A DNA stretch of 64,000 bases from Flavobacterium sp. KACC 22763 (GCF_028736155.1 NZ_CP117879.1:3410001-3474000); one strand, 5' to 3'. Counted from the stretch's first letter, positions 52,067 to 61,286 are shown. Numbers and translations: made by a program. Notes: a model not told the origin generated them from the letters alone.

Positions 52067-53170
52067 ATGAACAATAGAAGAAACTGGTTAAAACAAATAG
52101 GTCTAGGCGCAATCGGATTAAGCTTCACATCATTCGAAACATTCGCAAATACTCCATCAGAAACATATATACTTCCAGATTTAGACCAATCGCCCATATT
52201 ATTACGATCAAATGAAAATCCGTATGGGCCTTCTCCACTTGCTCGCGCTGCCATGCAAAAAAGCATCAATAGCAGCAATCGATATGGTTGGAATCTTTCA
52301 GACGAATTAATTGCCCATATTGCTACAAAAAATAATCTTTCAAACCAGAATATTTTACTTGGTGCTGGCTCAACAGAAATTCTAGACTTGGTTCTTCAGT
52401 ATACTGCATTACAAAAAGGTAATTTTATACTGGCCGAAACAACTTTCAATTATTGGACATTTCCTTCTGAAAAATTAGGGTTAAAAAAAATCACAGTTCC
52501 GCTAACTGCCGATAAAAAACATGACCTATCAGCAATGTTAAAAGCAATTGATTCAAATACAAAAATGGTGTATATCTGCAATCCTAATAATCCGACTGGA
52601 ACAATTTGCGATTATGAGCAACTAGTTTCTTTTGTAAAAGAAGCTTCCAAAAAAGCAATTATTTTTGTGGATGAAGCTTATTTAGATTTCACAAAAGAAA
52701 AATCGTTATGTGATCTTGTAATCGAAAATAAAAATATAATCATTACCAAAACTTTTTCAAAAATGTATGGTCTGGCCGGTGCGCGTATAGGTTATGCCGT
52801 TGCATCTTCATCAACAATTGAAGAACTTAGCGCTTTAAAATCCACGCCAAATTTATCTGTCAGTGTGGTATCAGCAACTGCAGCAATCGCGTCATTAAAT
52901 GATGATAAATTTATTCAACAAGTACACATCGCAAATGAAGAGGTAAAAAAATATACTATTGAACGGCTTACTAAACTTAATTTAACTTGCATTCCTTCAC
53001 ACACTAACTTCATCTATTTTTCTTTAGATAATTATAAAAAAGATTATTTCAAACAATTAGAAAATCACAATATACAAGGAACAAAAATCTACGAAGAAAA
53101 CGGAAAATGGACCAGAATTACAATTGGCACAATGAAAGAAATGCAACAATTTATTGAAGCCATAAAGTAA
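52067..53170 (+). CDS. PLP-dependent aminotransferase (HisC-like) with a Tat-type signal
   Basis: The N-terminus NNRRNWLKQIGLGAIGLS has the twin-Arg pair followed by a hydrophobic stretch ending SFETFA, as in Tat substrates. The fold-type I aminotransferase follows: LRSNENPYGPSPLA, YICNPNNPTGTICDYEQL, FVDEAYLDF, and TFSKMYGLAGARIGYAVA with the PLP Lys. It is most like histidinol-phosphate aminotransferase; no his genes are adjacent and export would be odd for histidine synthesis. It is probably a periplasmic enzyme of unknown substrate. Confidence 0.85.
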   Translation: MNNRRNWLKQIGLGAIGLSFTSFETFANTPSETYILPDLDQSPILLRSNENPYGPSPLARAAMQKSINSSNRYGWNLSDELIAHIATKNNLSNQNILLGAGSTEILDLVLQYTALQKGNFILAETTFNYWTFPSEKLGLKKITVPLTADKKHDLSAMLKAIDSNTKMVYICNPNNPTGTICDYEQLVSFVKEASKKAIIFVDEAYLDFTKEKSLCDLVIENKNIIITKTFSKMYGLAGARIGYAVASSSTIEELSALKSTPNLSVSVVSATAAIASLNDDKFIQQVHIANEEVKKYTIERLTKLNLTCIPSHTNFIYFSLDNYKKDYFKQLENHNIQGTKIYEENGKWTRITIGTMKEMQQFIEAIK

Positions 53171-53199
53171 AATTTTGAGAAAAGTCTTTTTATAGAAAA

Positions 53200-53231
53200 T
53201 TGATTCAAATAAATTATAATCGTTACTTTTG
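53200..53231 (+). promoter_or_regulatory. Predicted promoter of murB
   Basis: A TTG at 53200-53202 and TACTTTTG at 53224-53231 are separated by 21 nt, close to the Bacteroidota -33/-7 layout. The box is about 50 bp before the murB ATG. Confidence 0.5.
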
Positions 53232-53279
53232 ATCTCAGAATTTTTCCGAAGTTTCGGAACTTAAAAAGCCTTTTTATTT

Positions 53280-54293
53280 ATGGAAATCCAATCCAATTTT
53301 TCTTTAAAAAACTACAATACTTTTGGCATTGAGGCCAGCGCTAAACAATTTGTTGCCGTACATTCTATTGCTGAATTAAAAACTATTTTAGAAGAAAACA
53401 AAAACGAGAAAAAATTCATTCTTGGCGGCGGAAGCAATATGCTTTTAACCAAAGATATTGACGCTTTGGTGATTCATATTGATTTAAAAGGTAAAAAAAC
53501 AATTAAAGAAGACGAAGATTTTGTCTGGGTTGAGAGTCAGGCTGGCGAAACTTGGCATGATTTCGTTTTATGGACAATCGACAATAATTTTGGCGGATTA
53601 GAAAACATGTCTCTTATTCCTGGAAATGTTGGTACAACTCCAGTTCAGAACATCGGAGCTTATGGAACCGAAATTAAAGACACTTTTATTTCTTGCGAAG
53701 CGATGAATATTGCTACTCAAGAAATAAAAACTTTTGACAATGCTGAATGCAATTTTGGCTACCGCGAAAGTATTTTCAAAAATGAAGTAAAAGACCAATA
53801 TATCATTACTTCGGTCATTTTTAAACTGACCAAACACAATCATAAAATCAATACTTCTTACGGAGATATTTTGGCTGAATTGGCAAAAAATAACATTACA
53901 GAACCCACTTTAAAAGATGTGAGCAATGCTGTAATTGCCATCAGACAAAGCAAACTTCCAGACCCAAAAGAATTAGGAAACAGCGGAAGCTTTTTTAAAA
54001 ATCCGATTTTATTGAAATCTGATTTTGAGAAAATCCATCAGAAATTCCCAGAAATGAAATTCTACGAAGTTTCAGAAACTGAAGTAAAAGTCCCAGCTGG
54101 TTGGCTTATTGAACAAGCTGGTTTTAAAGGAAAACGTTTTGGAGACGCGGGAGTTCACAAAAACCAAGCTTTGGTTTTGGTGAATTACGGAAACGCAACT
54201 GGTCAAGAAATTTTAGCCGTTTCAAAAGAAGTGCAAAAAACGGTTTTTGAAAAATTCGGCATTCAAATTGAGGCAGAAGTAAATGTGATTTAA
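53280..54293 (+). CDS. murB: UDP-N-acetylmuramate dehydrogenase
   Basis: A flavoenzyme that reduces UDP-GlcNAc-enolpyruvate to UDP-MurNAc in peptidoglycan synthesis. Motifs: NTFGIEASA, ILGGGSNMLLTKD, SLIPGNVGTTPVQNIGAYG, FGYRESIFKN, and ELGNSGSFFKNP with the proton-donor Ser. The 337-residue length matches the type I (E. coli-like) enzyme. It is flanked by a CGAATT-family hairpin on the 3' side. Confidence 0.95.
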   Translation: MEIQSNFSLKNYNTFGIEASAKQFVAVHSIAELKTILEENKNEKKFILGGGSNMLLTKDIDALVIHIDLKGKKTIKEDEDFVWVESQAGETWHDFVLWTIDNNFGGLENMSLIPGNVGTTPVQNIGAYGTEIKDTFISCEAMNIATQEIKTFDNAECNFGYRESIFKNEVKDQYIITSVIFKLTKHNHKINTSYGDILAELAKNNITEPTLKDVSNAVIAIRQSKLPDPKELGNSGSFFKNPILLKSDFEKIHQKFPEMKFYEVSETEVKVPAGWLIEQAGFKGKRFGDAGVHKNQALVLVNYGNATGQEILAVSKEVQKTVFEKFGIQIEAEVNVI

Positions 54294-54300
54294 AAAAATA

Positions 54301-54365
54301 TTCGCCACGAATTACACAAATTAACACGAATTTAATTAGTGGAAATTCGTGTAATTCGTGGCAAA
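54301..54365. repeat. CGAATT-word inverted repeat, copy 4
   Basis: GCCACGAATTACAC (54304-54317) and GTGTAATTCGTGGC (54349-54362) are perfect 14-bp arms around AT-rich CGAATT-type words. It sits between murB and the PaiB-like gene. Confidence 0.85.
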
Positions 54366-54377
54366 AAAAAGACAACA

Positions 54378-54992
54378 ATGTATACTCCAGATTTATACAA
54401 AAACGAAAATCAGGAAGAAATAAGAGCTTTTTTGAAAGAAAACAGTTTTGGAATCCTGATTAATCAGACTAACGGAAAGTTATGCGCAACACACATTCCG
54501 ATAGAACTGGAACTGAATGCTGATGGAAAAGAAATCTTGCAAGGTCATATTTCAAAACTGAATCCGCAAGCAGAAGGTTTTAAAGAAAATGACCAAGTTT
54601 TGGCTGTATTTACTGGTCCGCATAGTTATATTTCATCTTCTTGGTACGATCATGAAAATGTTCCGACTTGGAATTATATAGCCGTGCATGTTTACGGAAA
54701 AATTAAGATTGTTGATTATGAAACTTCAATAGAACAACTAAAAAAGCTTGTAGATAAATACGAAGCTAACTCTGAAAACCCTATTAGAGTTGAAGCTTTA
54801 TCTGAAAAAACAATGCGTGAGGCACGAGGAATCTTTGGTTTTGAAATCGAAATTGAAGAAATTCAAGCCACCAAAAAACTCTCTCAAAATCGTGACGATC
54901 ACAATTACAAAAACATAATTTCTGAATTGGAAAAAACCGAAAACCCTCAGTCTATTGCTGTTGCAAAAGAAATGTCAAAATGCCGAAAGTAA
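54378..54992 (+). CDS. PaiB-like FMN-binding split-barrel protein
   Basis: From the ATG at 54378 the protein is 204 residues: MYTPDLYKNENQEEIRAFLKENSFGILI, ATHIPIEL, GHISKLNPQ, FTGPHSYISSSWY and VPTWNYIAVHVYGK. This is the FMN-binding negative transcriptional regulator (PaiB) family, related to pyridoxamine-phosphate oxidase-like barrels. A haem- or flavin-binding role is also possible; there is no DNA-binding domain visible here. Confidence 0.85.
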   Translation: MYTPDLYKNENQEEIRAFLKENSFGILINQTNGKLCATHIPIELELNADGKEILQGHISKLNPQAEGFKENDQVLAVFTGPHSYISSSWYDHENVPTWNYIAVHVYGKIKIVDYETSIEQLKKLVDKYEANSENPIRVEALSEKTMREARGIFGFEIEIEEIQATKKLSQNRDDHNYKNIISELEKTENPQSIAVAKEMSKCRK

Positions 54993-55076
54993 ATCGGCTT
55001 TAGCTATTGAATTTAGCGAATTGATAAGTACATTTGCAGTCGCAGAACGTGAAATTAATAGAATCAAATAAATCAG

Positions 55077-56183
55077 ATGCTTATATACATATTTTACTTT
55101 TTTATTGCTATTGTTGCAGTTCAACTTTTTTATTATCTCGGAGTTTTTGGAAAATTTGCTTTTGCCAAACCACAGCACGTGAAGCCTAAAAATCTTCCTG
55201 TTTCTGTAATTGTGTGTGCTAAAAACGAAGAGGAGAATGTCAAAAAATATATTCCACTTTTGGCACAACAAGATTATCCTGATTTTGAAATTGTTTTAAT
55301 TGACGATGCATCAAGCGATGAAACTCTTGAAGTTTTTGAAGAATTTGAAAAAGAATTCTCTAATATCCGTTTGGTAAAAGTTGAAAACAATGAAGCTTTT
55401 TGGGGAAACAAAAAATACGCTTTAACACTTGGAATAAAGGCAGCAAAGAAAGATTATTTACTTTTTACAGATGCAGATTGTTTCCCAAGTTCTAAAGATT
55501 GGATTACCTCTATGACTTCGCAGTTTACCATGAACAAAACAATAGTTTTGGGTTACGGAGGTTATGAAAAAGTAGAGCGCTCATTTTTAAATAAAATCAT
55601 TCGCTTTGAAACTATTCTTACTGCAATGCAATATTTTTCATGGGCAAAAATGGGGCTTCCTTATATGGGAGTCGGCAGAAATCTTGCCTATAAAAAAGAA
55701 GAGTTTTTTAATGTAAATGGTTTTATCGACCATATTCAGATTCGTTCTGGCGATGATGATTTGTTCATTAACCAAGCCGCAAATAAAGCTAACACTACTA
55801 TTTGTTACACACCTGAAAGTTTTACCTATTCCGAACCTAAGAAAACCTATAAAGAATGGTTCACTCAAAAAAGAAGACATATTTCTACTGCAGAACATTA
55901 CAAGTTTTTTGACAAAATGCAGCTGGGATTATTCTTCCTATCACAATTATTTTTCTTTCTATTAGTTATTATACTATTAGCGTTTCAATTTCAATGGATT
56001 GCCGTATTAGCAATTTTAGCAACGCGCTATACAATAGTATGGACCGTCGTTGGATGTTCCGCAGGAAAACTAAAAGAAAAAGATATTAAAATTTGGTTTC
56101 CAGTTGTTGAGATAGCGCTTATATTAACGCAAATTAATATCTTTATAACTAATATCTTTTCAAAACCCGTATATTGGAAATAA
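55077..56183 (+). CDS. Glycosyltransferase family 2 membrane protein
   Basis: A 368-residue GT-A enzyme with an N-terminal membrane helix and two to three C-terminal helices. The catalytic part has VSVIVCAKNEEENVKKYI, EIVLIDDASSDETLEV, LLFTDADC (DXD-like), and a QKRRHISTAE motif as in processive GT2 enzymes. Surface polysaccharide or glycolipid synthesis is inferred. Its 3' end overlaps the sigma factor gene by 10 bp. Confidence 0.9.
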   Translation: MLIYIFYFFIAIVAVQLFYYLGVFGKFAFAKPQHVKPKNLPVSVIVCAKNEEENVKKYIPLLAQQDYPDFEIVLIDDASSDETLEVFEEFEKEFSNIRLVKVENNEAFWGNKKYALTLGIKAAKKDYLLFTDADCFPSSKDWITSMTSQFTMNKTIVLGYGGYEKVERSFLNKIIRFETILTAMQYFSWAKMGLPYMGVGRNLAYKKEEFFNVNGFIDHIQIRSGDDDLFINQAANKANTTICYTPESFTYSEPKKTYKEWFTQKRRHISTAEHYKFFDKMQLGLFFLSQLFFFLLVIILLAFQFQWIAVLAILATRYTIVWTVVGCSAGKLKEKDIKIWFPVVEIALILTQINIFITNIFSKPVYWK

Positions 56184-56725
56184 ATTCTAAAATAGAAAAA
56201 GCAAAAAAAGGCGATCAGATCGCCTTTACTTTTTTATTAGATCATTATTGGAATGAGGTGTATTCGTTTATGCTCAAACGTACCGAAAATGAAACCACCG
56301 CAGAAGATATTACGATAGAAACTTTCTCCAAAGCTTTTGACAAAATTGCTTCTTACAATTCAGAATTCCAGTTTAATACCTGGCTTATCGCAATTGCAAA
56401 AAACGTCTATATTGATTTGCTTCGAAAAAAGAAAACCAATCTTTTTATAGAAATCACAGACAACGAAGACCAACAGGCATACAACATTGCCGACCCTACT
56501 CCATCTGCAGAAGATGCATTAATCAAAGAACAGAATCTTTCGCGTCTGCTTCTATGCATCAAAGAACTCAAACCGCATTATCAAGAAGTAATTCAGCTTC
56601 GCTATTTTCAGGAAATGTCTTATCAGGAAATTGCCGCTAAGATTGATGAACCATTAAGCAGTGTCAAAGTAAAGCTTTTACGTGCTAAAAAATTATTAGC
56701 TGAAATTATCGAACGTAACAGATAA
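56174..56725 (+). CDS. ECF-type RNA polymerase sigma factor
   Basis: This 183-residue sigma-70 factor has region 2 (AFTFLLDHYWNEVYSFMLKRTENETTAEDITIETFSKAFDKI, about 18-60) and region 4 (LSRLLLCIKELKPHYQEVIQLRYFQEMSYQEIAAKIDEPLSSVKVKLLRAKKLL). The TTG start at 56174 overlaps the upstream glycosyltransferase, which suggests translational coupling; no in-frame ATG follows before the helix. No anti-sigma gene is adjacent; a TonB-like protein follows. Confidence 0.9.
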   Translation: MEINSKIEKAKKGDQIAFTFLLDHYWNEVYSFMLKRTENETTAEDITIETFSKAFDKIASYNSEFQFNTWLIAIAKNVYIDLLRKKKTNLFIEITDNEDQQAYNIADPTPSAEDALIKEQNLSRLLLCIKELKPHYQEVIQLRYFQEMSYQEIAAKIDEPLSSVKVKLLRAKKLLAEIIERNR

Positions 56726-56883
56726 TTTACTATCTTTAGTCAAAGAATAAACTATTCTCATGTTTATTCTTAAAATAAAAACATTTCCACAACATTAAAA
56801 CTACAACATTTACGTTGTTAGCTCAAACCTAAAACCTTTTCTGCGTATGATTTAAAGTTACTTAACCTTAAAACCCAAAAATT

Positions 56884-57711
56884 ATGTCTAAATTAAGCAT
56901 TTATGAAAACAAGTGGACCGATCTTGTTTTCGAGAACAAAAACAAAGAATACGGCGCATATCAATTACGTCAGGAGAATTCCAAAAATTCTGTTACAGCT
57001 CTCTTTATGGGTTTATTGTTAATAACGGCTTTAGGAAGTGCACCGGTACTTATTAGTAAAATTATGACTTCACCTGCTGAAGTTGATCCAGAACCTCAGA
57101 TTTACGAACCAACGATTGTAAACGTTGACCCAATTGTTGTGCCACCGCCGCCAGCTCCGCCTGCACCAGTAGTTGAGCAAAGTGCTGTAAAATCAACAGA
57201 CGCAACTCAATTAACAAATCCAGTGATGACAAGACCAGAAGAGGCAGTTGATAAAATTGCTTCAAACACGGAAAATGTACCAACTGTAGACAATGCAAAT
57301 GGAAATGGAACTGCGGTCAATCCAATGCCTGCAACAGGAGGTGGAGAAGGCAATGGAGTTGTTGCTTCAGTAGCTCCTAAAATCGAAGGGCCTGTTTCTT
57401 CTGCAATTTTAGACAAACAACCTGAATTTCCAGGAGGTATTGCTCAGTTTTACAAGTATGTTGGAAACAATTTCCAAAGACCAGAACTTGACGTAGAGAA
57501 AACACTAAGAGTGTATGTTTCTTTTGTAGTTGAGAAAGATGGGTCGCTTACGGACATTATTGTTAGAAATGATCCAGGCTACGGAATGGGGAAAGAAGCC
57601 ATTAGAGTTTTAAAATCATTAAAAACAAAATGGGCTCCAGGAATTCTTGACGGAAAACGAGTGAGAACTGCATACAATCTTCCTATTACAATAAAAACAG
57701 AAGTAGAATAA
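56884..57711 (+). CDS. TonB-like energy transducer
   Basis: Domain order: a cytosolic N-terminus (SIYENKWTDLVFENKNKEYGAYQLRQENSK), one membrane helix (about 40-60), a Pro-rich periplasmic span (VPPPPAPPAPV), and the TonB C-terminal domain (PEFPGGIAQFYKYVGNNFQRPELDVEKTLRVYVSFVVEKDGSL). It transmits proton-motive force to TonB-dependent receptors such as the SusC in this window. The ENKNKEYGAYQLR segment is typical of Bacteroidota TonB. No exbB/exbD is adjacent. Confidence 0.92.
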   Translation: MSKLSIYENKWTDLVFENKNKEYGAYQLRQENSKNSVTALFMGLLLITALGSAPVLISKIMTSPAEVDPEPQIYEPTIVNVDPIVVPPPPAPPAPVVEQSAVKSTDATQLTNPVMTRPEEAVDKIASNTENVPTVDNANGNGTAVNPMPATGGGEGNGVVASVAPKIEGPVSSAILDKQPEFPGGIAQFYKYVGNNFQRPELDVEKTLRVYVSFVVEKDGSLTDIIVRNDPGYGMGKEAIRVLKSLKTKWAPGILDGKRVRTAYNLPITIKTEVE

Positions 57712-57733
57712 TATAAATATTTTGAAAAGTGAG

Positions 57734-57763
57734 AAAAGCAGAACTTAGGTTCTGCTTTTTTGT
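57734..57763 (+). terminator. Terminator after the tonB-like gene
   Basis: A perfect 11-bp stem AAAAGCAGAAC/GTTCTGCTTTT with a 4-nt loop is followed by more T residues, 22 bp past the stop. Confidence 0.9.
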
Positions 57764-57801
57764 TACATTTAATTCCTAAATCAAAACTAAAAATCAACTT
57801 A

Positions 57802-58539
57802 ATGCCTTTCACTTTTTCGCATCCAGCAATAATTCTTCCTTTGAGATATTTACCAAAATCATGGTTCTCTATAACAGCATTAGTAGTTGGAAGTTTAACA
57901 CCAGATTTTGAATATTTTCTGCGAATGAAAGTTAAAAGCGATTACAGTCACACTTTAAACGGCATTTTTTGGTTTGATTTACCTCTTGCTCTTTTATTGA
58001 CTTTCCTTTTTCACAATTTTACAAGAAATCTATTATTTCAAAATCTTCCTTCATTTATCAGAAGCCGAATTCTGGTTTTTACAGATTTTAACTGGAATGT
58101 TTATTTTAAAAGAAATTGGCTTATCGTTTTAATCTCTTTACTGATCGGAATATTTTCTCATATTTTATGGGATGCCTTTACCCATAAACACGGTTATTTT
58201 GTCAATCAAATTGAAACTTTGAAAAACACGATAGCAATCTTTGGAACAGAAATTCCGTTCTGGAAAATAGCTCAGCATTTCAGTAGCTTGATTGGAAGCA
58301 TTATTCTATTGATATCTATCTTTGGATTGCCAATAGCAGACAATTCTACAATTTCGATTAATAAATTATATTGGAGTTCTGTAATTTTATTTACCACAGC
58401 AATTTTATTTATGCGATTTATACTAAATCCAAAAGCTTTAAACTTTGGTAATTTAGTTGTCACTTTTATAGCCTCTTTTTTAATTGCAATAACAATAATT
58501 CCATTCATAATTAAATTCAAATCGATTCAGAAAAAATAA
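57802..58539 (+). CDS. DUF4184 family membrane protein
   Basis: From the ATG at 57802 it is 245 residues with an N-terminal FTFSHPAIILPLRYL motif (the DUF4184 signature), then LVVGSLTPDFEYFL, and about six hydrophobic helices. The HILWDAFTHKHGYFV segment places conserved Asp and His residues near the membrane. A metal-dependent hydrolase role is suspected for the family; not proven. An upstream in-frame ATG at 57760 gives a poor start. Confidence 0.85.
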   Translation: MPFTFSHPAIILPLRYLPKSWFSITALVVGSLTPDFEYFLRMKVKSDYSHTLNGIFWFDLPLALLLTFLFHNFTRNLLFQNLPSFIRSRILVFTDFNWNVYFKRNWLIVLISLLIGIFSHILWDAFTHKHGYFVNQIETLKNTIAIFGTEIPFWKIAQHFSSLIGSIILLISIFGLPIADNSTISINKLYWSSVILFTTAILFMRFILNPKALNFGNLVVTFIASFLIAITIIPFIIKFKSIQKK

Positions 58540-58601
58540 CAAAATCCACTACATTTACTCCTTCAAAACGGAAATCATTTTAACTAAATTAAAACAGAGT
58601 A

Positions 58602-58982
58602 ATGGGAATATTTTCAGCTATTCTTGGCAATGCAGGTTCAGTAAGCCAAGAAGATTTAATTAAGAAATACGGACAGCTTTTAACAGCAAATGAAGAAATC
58701 GAAATGGGTTTCAAACTTATCCGCGACACTTTCATTTTTACTAATAAAAGATTAATCTTAGTCGATGTGCAAGGAATCACGGGAAGCAAAACAGAATATA
58801 AATCTATTGGCTACAAAAGCATCACAAGATTTAGTGTAGAAACTGCAGGAACTTTTGACTTAGACGCCGAATTAAAAATCTGGATTTCTAGCGAACAGCA
58901 CCCAAGTATTGTAAAGCAATTCAACAAATCGGTTAATGTTTATGAAGTGCAGAAGATTCTAGCTTTTCATGTATTAGGATAA
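58602..58982 (+). CDS. PH domain-containing protein (bPH type, YvbH-like)
   Basis: A 126-residue single-domain protein: EDLIKKYGQLLTANEEIEMGFKLIRDTFIFTNKRLILVDVQGITGSKTEYKSIGYKSITRFSVETAG. This is the small bacterial PH domain (PF08000-type), found in many bacteria; ligand and role are unknown. The last codon runs directly into a terminator. Confidence 0.9.
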   Translation: MGIFSAILGNAGSVSQEDLIKKYGQLLTANEEIEMGFKLIRDTFIFTNKRLILVDVQGITGSKTEYKSIGYKSITRFSVETAGTFDLDAELKIWISSEQHPSIVKQFNKSVNVYEVQKILAFHVLG

Positions 58983-58990
58983 AAAAAAAC

Positions 58991-59022
58991 AAACCCAGCA
59001 AACAGAAATTTGCTGGGTTTTA
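58991..59022. terminator. Bidirectional terminator between PH gene and M48 gene
   Basis: The 12-bp perfect stem AAACCCAGCAAA/TTTGCTGGGTTT (58991-59002, 59009-59020) has a 6-nt loop, flanked by A-rich and T-rich tracts. It suits the convergent genes. Confidence 0.9.
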
Positions 59023-59040
59023 TAATTTAAGAAATAACGC

Positions 59041-59916
59041 TTACTTCTTTTTTGTCGTCGTTGTTTTCTTTGTGGTTGTAGTTGTTTTTTTCGTCGTTGT
59101 TGCTGGAGCTGTGTTTACAATTTTCTGCTGCACATACGGTTTATACAAACCATCTTTTTCCGCTCTTTTCTTAGCATCATCGGCTCTTTTCTGAGAATCA
59201 GGATGTGAGCTCATCATTTGATCAATAAATGAAGCTTGTGAACCTTCGCTCATTTTTGCCAAAATTCTAAAAGCAGATTCTTCAGCATTTACATTGTAAC
59301 CGTTTTTCTTCATGAAATTATAAGCAAATAAATCTGCTTCCGATTCTTGTTTGCGGCTATATTTACTATCGATGATAGCACTTCCAATTTTTCCGAGCTG
59401 GCTATCTGTAACTGTTGCCACTGTTGCCGATTGAGAGGCAGCACCATCCATTAATGCTTCTTTTTGATAAGCTGCACGAATAGCATCTCTAGAATCGTTG
59501 TTTGCTACGTGTCCGATCTCATGTCCGATTACGGCGATTAATTCGTTGTCATCCATGATATCCATTAACCCTGAATACACACGCACGCTTCCGTCTGCGG
59601 TTGCAAAAGCATTTACTTCTTTTAGTTTATAAACTTTATAGTTTAAAGTAAATCCGTCACCTGCTGCATGTTTTCCAAAAACACGATTTAATCGTATAGC
59701 ATAACCATCTGTTGGTCCTGCAATTTCATGCTCTGCATCTAATTTATCTACAGCTTCTTTAGATAATTTTGCCGCATCGGCATTGCTAAAAGTAAAACCG
59801 GTAACTCCTTTCTGAACTGCCCCAATTGCTTTATCTCCAAAATTAATCTGTGCAGTCATTTTAGTTAAACCAAATGCTGTAAATAAAAGTCCTACTATTA
59901 TAAATTTCTTTTTCAT
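59041..59916 (-). CDS. M48 family metallopeptidase, paralogue 1
   Basis: A 291-residue secreted protease: signal peptide (to MTAQ), then the zinc motif VIGHEIGHVANND (HExxH), and the downstream Glu in SRKQESEADLFAYNFM. The C-terminus is an unusual Lys/Thr-only tail (TTTKKTTTTTKKTTTTKKK). It likely degrades or processes envelope proteins. It is about 70-80% identical by eye to the upstream gene in tandem. Confidence 0.9.
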   Translation of the reverse strand: MKKKFIIVGLLFTAFGLTKMTAQINFGDKAIGAVQKGVTGFTFSNADAAKLSKEAVDKLDAEHEIAGPTDGYAIRLNRVFGKHAAGDGFTLNYKVYKLKEVNAFATADGSVRVYSGLMDIMDDNELIAVIGHEIGHVANNDSRDAIRAAYQKEALMDGAASQSATVATVTDSQLGKIGSAIIDSKYSRKQESEADLFAYNFMKKNGYNVNAEESAFRILAKMSEGSQASFIDQMMSSHPDSQKRADDAKKRAEKDGLYKPYVQQKIVNTAPATTTKKTTTTTKKTTTTKKK

Positions 59917-60066
59917 ATTTTTTATAATTACAATTTAACAACAAATGTAGCATAACAAAATGCTATTTTAATTTTACACAAAACTTGTTTTTCAACAAAT
60001 AAAGATATAACATTTTTATGAGCTGATAATCAATCTACAACCGTTTTTGATTCTATACTAAAAAAG

Positions 60067-60103
60067 AAAAACCGGCAAACTTTTTAGGTTTACCGGTTTT
60101 TGA
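60067..60103 (-). terminator. Terminator of M48 paralogue 2
   Basis: The stem AAAAACCGG-C-AAAC / GTTT-A-CCGGTTTTT (one mismatch) is followed on the minus strand by A/T-rich sequence. It separates the two paralogues, so they may be transcribed independently. Confidence 0.75.
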
Positions 60104-60115
60104 ATCATGTATAGC

Positions 60116-60988
60116 TTATTTCTTTTTTGCTGTACTTGCTTTCTTTGTTGTTGTGGTTGTCTTTTTTGTTGCAGTTACAGGAGCTGTATTGACAATTTTC
60201 TGCTGCTCATAAGCATGATACAAGCCATCTTTTGTTGCTCTTTTTTTAGCCGCTTCTGATCTTTTCCCAGAATCCGGATGTGAACTCATCATCTTAGTCA
60301 TGAAAGATGCCTCTGCTCCCTCGCTTAAATTTTGAAGAATTCTAAAAGCAGATTCTACAGCATTCACATCATAACCATTTCTCTTCATAAAATCATAAGA
60401 GAAATTATCTGCCTCAGATTCTTGTTTTCTACTATGCTTGCTATCAATCATAGCGCTCCCTATTTGCCCCAGTTGAGATTGAGTAAGAGTTTCTACTTTT
60501 CCTGATTGAGATGACGCTGCATCTAATAAAGCTTCTTTTTTATAAGCCGCTTTTATGGCATCTCGCGTATCATGATTAACAACATGTCCAATTTCATGAC
60601 CAATAACAGCCAACAACTGATTATCATCCATAATATCCATTAAACCTGCAAACACACGAACACTTCCATCTGCACATGCAAAAGCATTTATGTCTTTTAC
60701 TAAATATACTTTATAATTTAAAGTAACTCCTTCGCTTGTTGTATGTTTTCCAAACAAACGATCTAAACGAATTGAATATCCATCTTTTGGACCGGCAACC
60801 GGATTGTTTGCATCCAATTCCGCAATAGACTGCTTGGCCAAAGCTGCAGCATCGGCATCACTAAAAGTAAATCCTGAAACGCCTTTGCCTAAAGCTCCCA
60901 TAGTTTTATCTGAAAGTATTTGTGCATTTGTTTTGGTAAAACTTAAAATTGCAAATAAAACTCCTAATACAATTATTCTATTTTTCAT
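60116..60988 (-). CDS. M48 family metallopeptidase, paralogue 2
   Basis: Same build as paralogue 1: signal peptide (to TNAQ), VIGHEIGHVVNHD zinc motif and SRKQESEADNFSYDFM with the third zinc ligand. The tail is again Lys/Thr/Ala-rich (KKTTTTTKKASTAKKK). Each copy has its own terminator. The pair arose by tandem duplication. Confidence 0.9.
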   Translation of the reverse strand: MKNRIIVLGVLFAILSFTKTNAQILSDKTMGALGKGVSGFTFSDADAAALAKQSIAELDANNPVAGPKDGYSIRLDRLFGKHTTSEGVTLNYKVYLVKDINAFACADGSVRVFAGLMDIMDDNQLLAVIGHEIGHVVNHDTRDAIKAAYKKEALLDAASSQSGKVETLTQSQLGQIGSAMIDSKHSRKQESEADNFSYDFMKRNGYDVNAVESAFRILQNLSEGAEASFMTKMMSSHPDSGKRSEAAKKRATKDGLYHAYEQQKIVNTAPVTATKKTTTTTKKASTAKKK

Positions 60989-61286
60989 GTTTCTTAACTA
61001 TTAAATTAAGAGCAAAATTAGCACAGCATAAATCTCGCGAGTTCCCAAGAAGCCAAATTTGTAACAGATTAAGACCTAACTTTTATATTCCATAAAAACC
61101 AAACACATCATTAAAATATTAGATATAAATCAAAAAACACACCTTAAAAAAAATTAAAAAACAATCTATTAACACTTGAATTAAATTATCTTAAATATTC
61201 TTTATAAAGATAATATGCAAAGGAAAAGCAAATAAACATCTCAAAATAAACTACATTCCGTATCTTTGTACTTTGAACATTGATAT
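60989..61286. other. Divergent gap between M48 paralogue 2 and lipA
   Basis: A 298-bp AT-rich non-coding region. It holds a -7 box for lipA near its right end. No repeat or RNA gene was recognised. Confidence 0.4.
61261..61268 (+). promoter_or_regulatory. Predicted -7 box of lipA
   Basis: TATCTTTG matches TAnnTTTG 18 bp before the lipA ATG. No clear -33 TTG is seen upstream. Confidence 0.5.

Noticed and set aside
54975..55271. 98-residue frame antisense to the GT2 gene start
   Set aside because: It has no recognisable domain and overlaps the conserved VIVCAKNEEE region of the glycosyltransferase.
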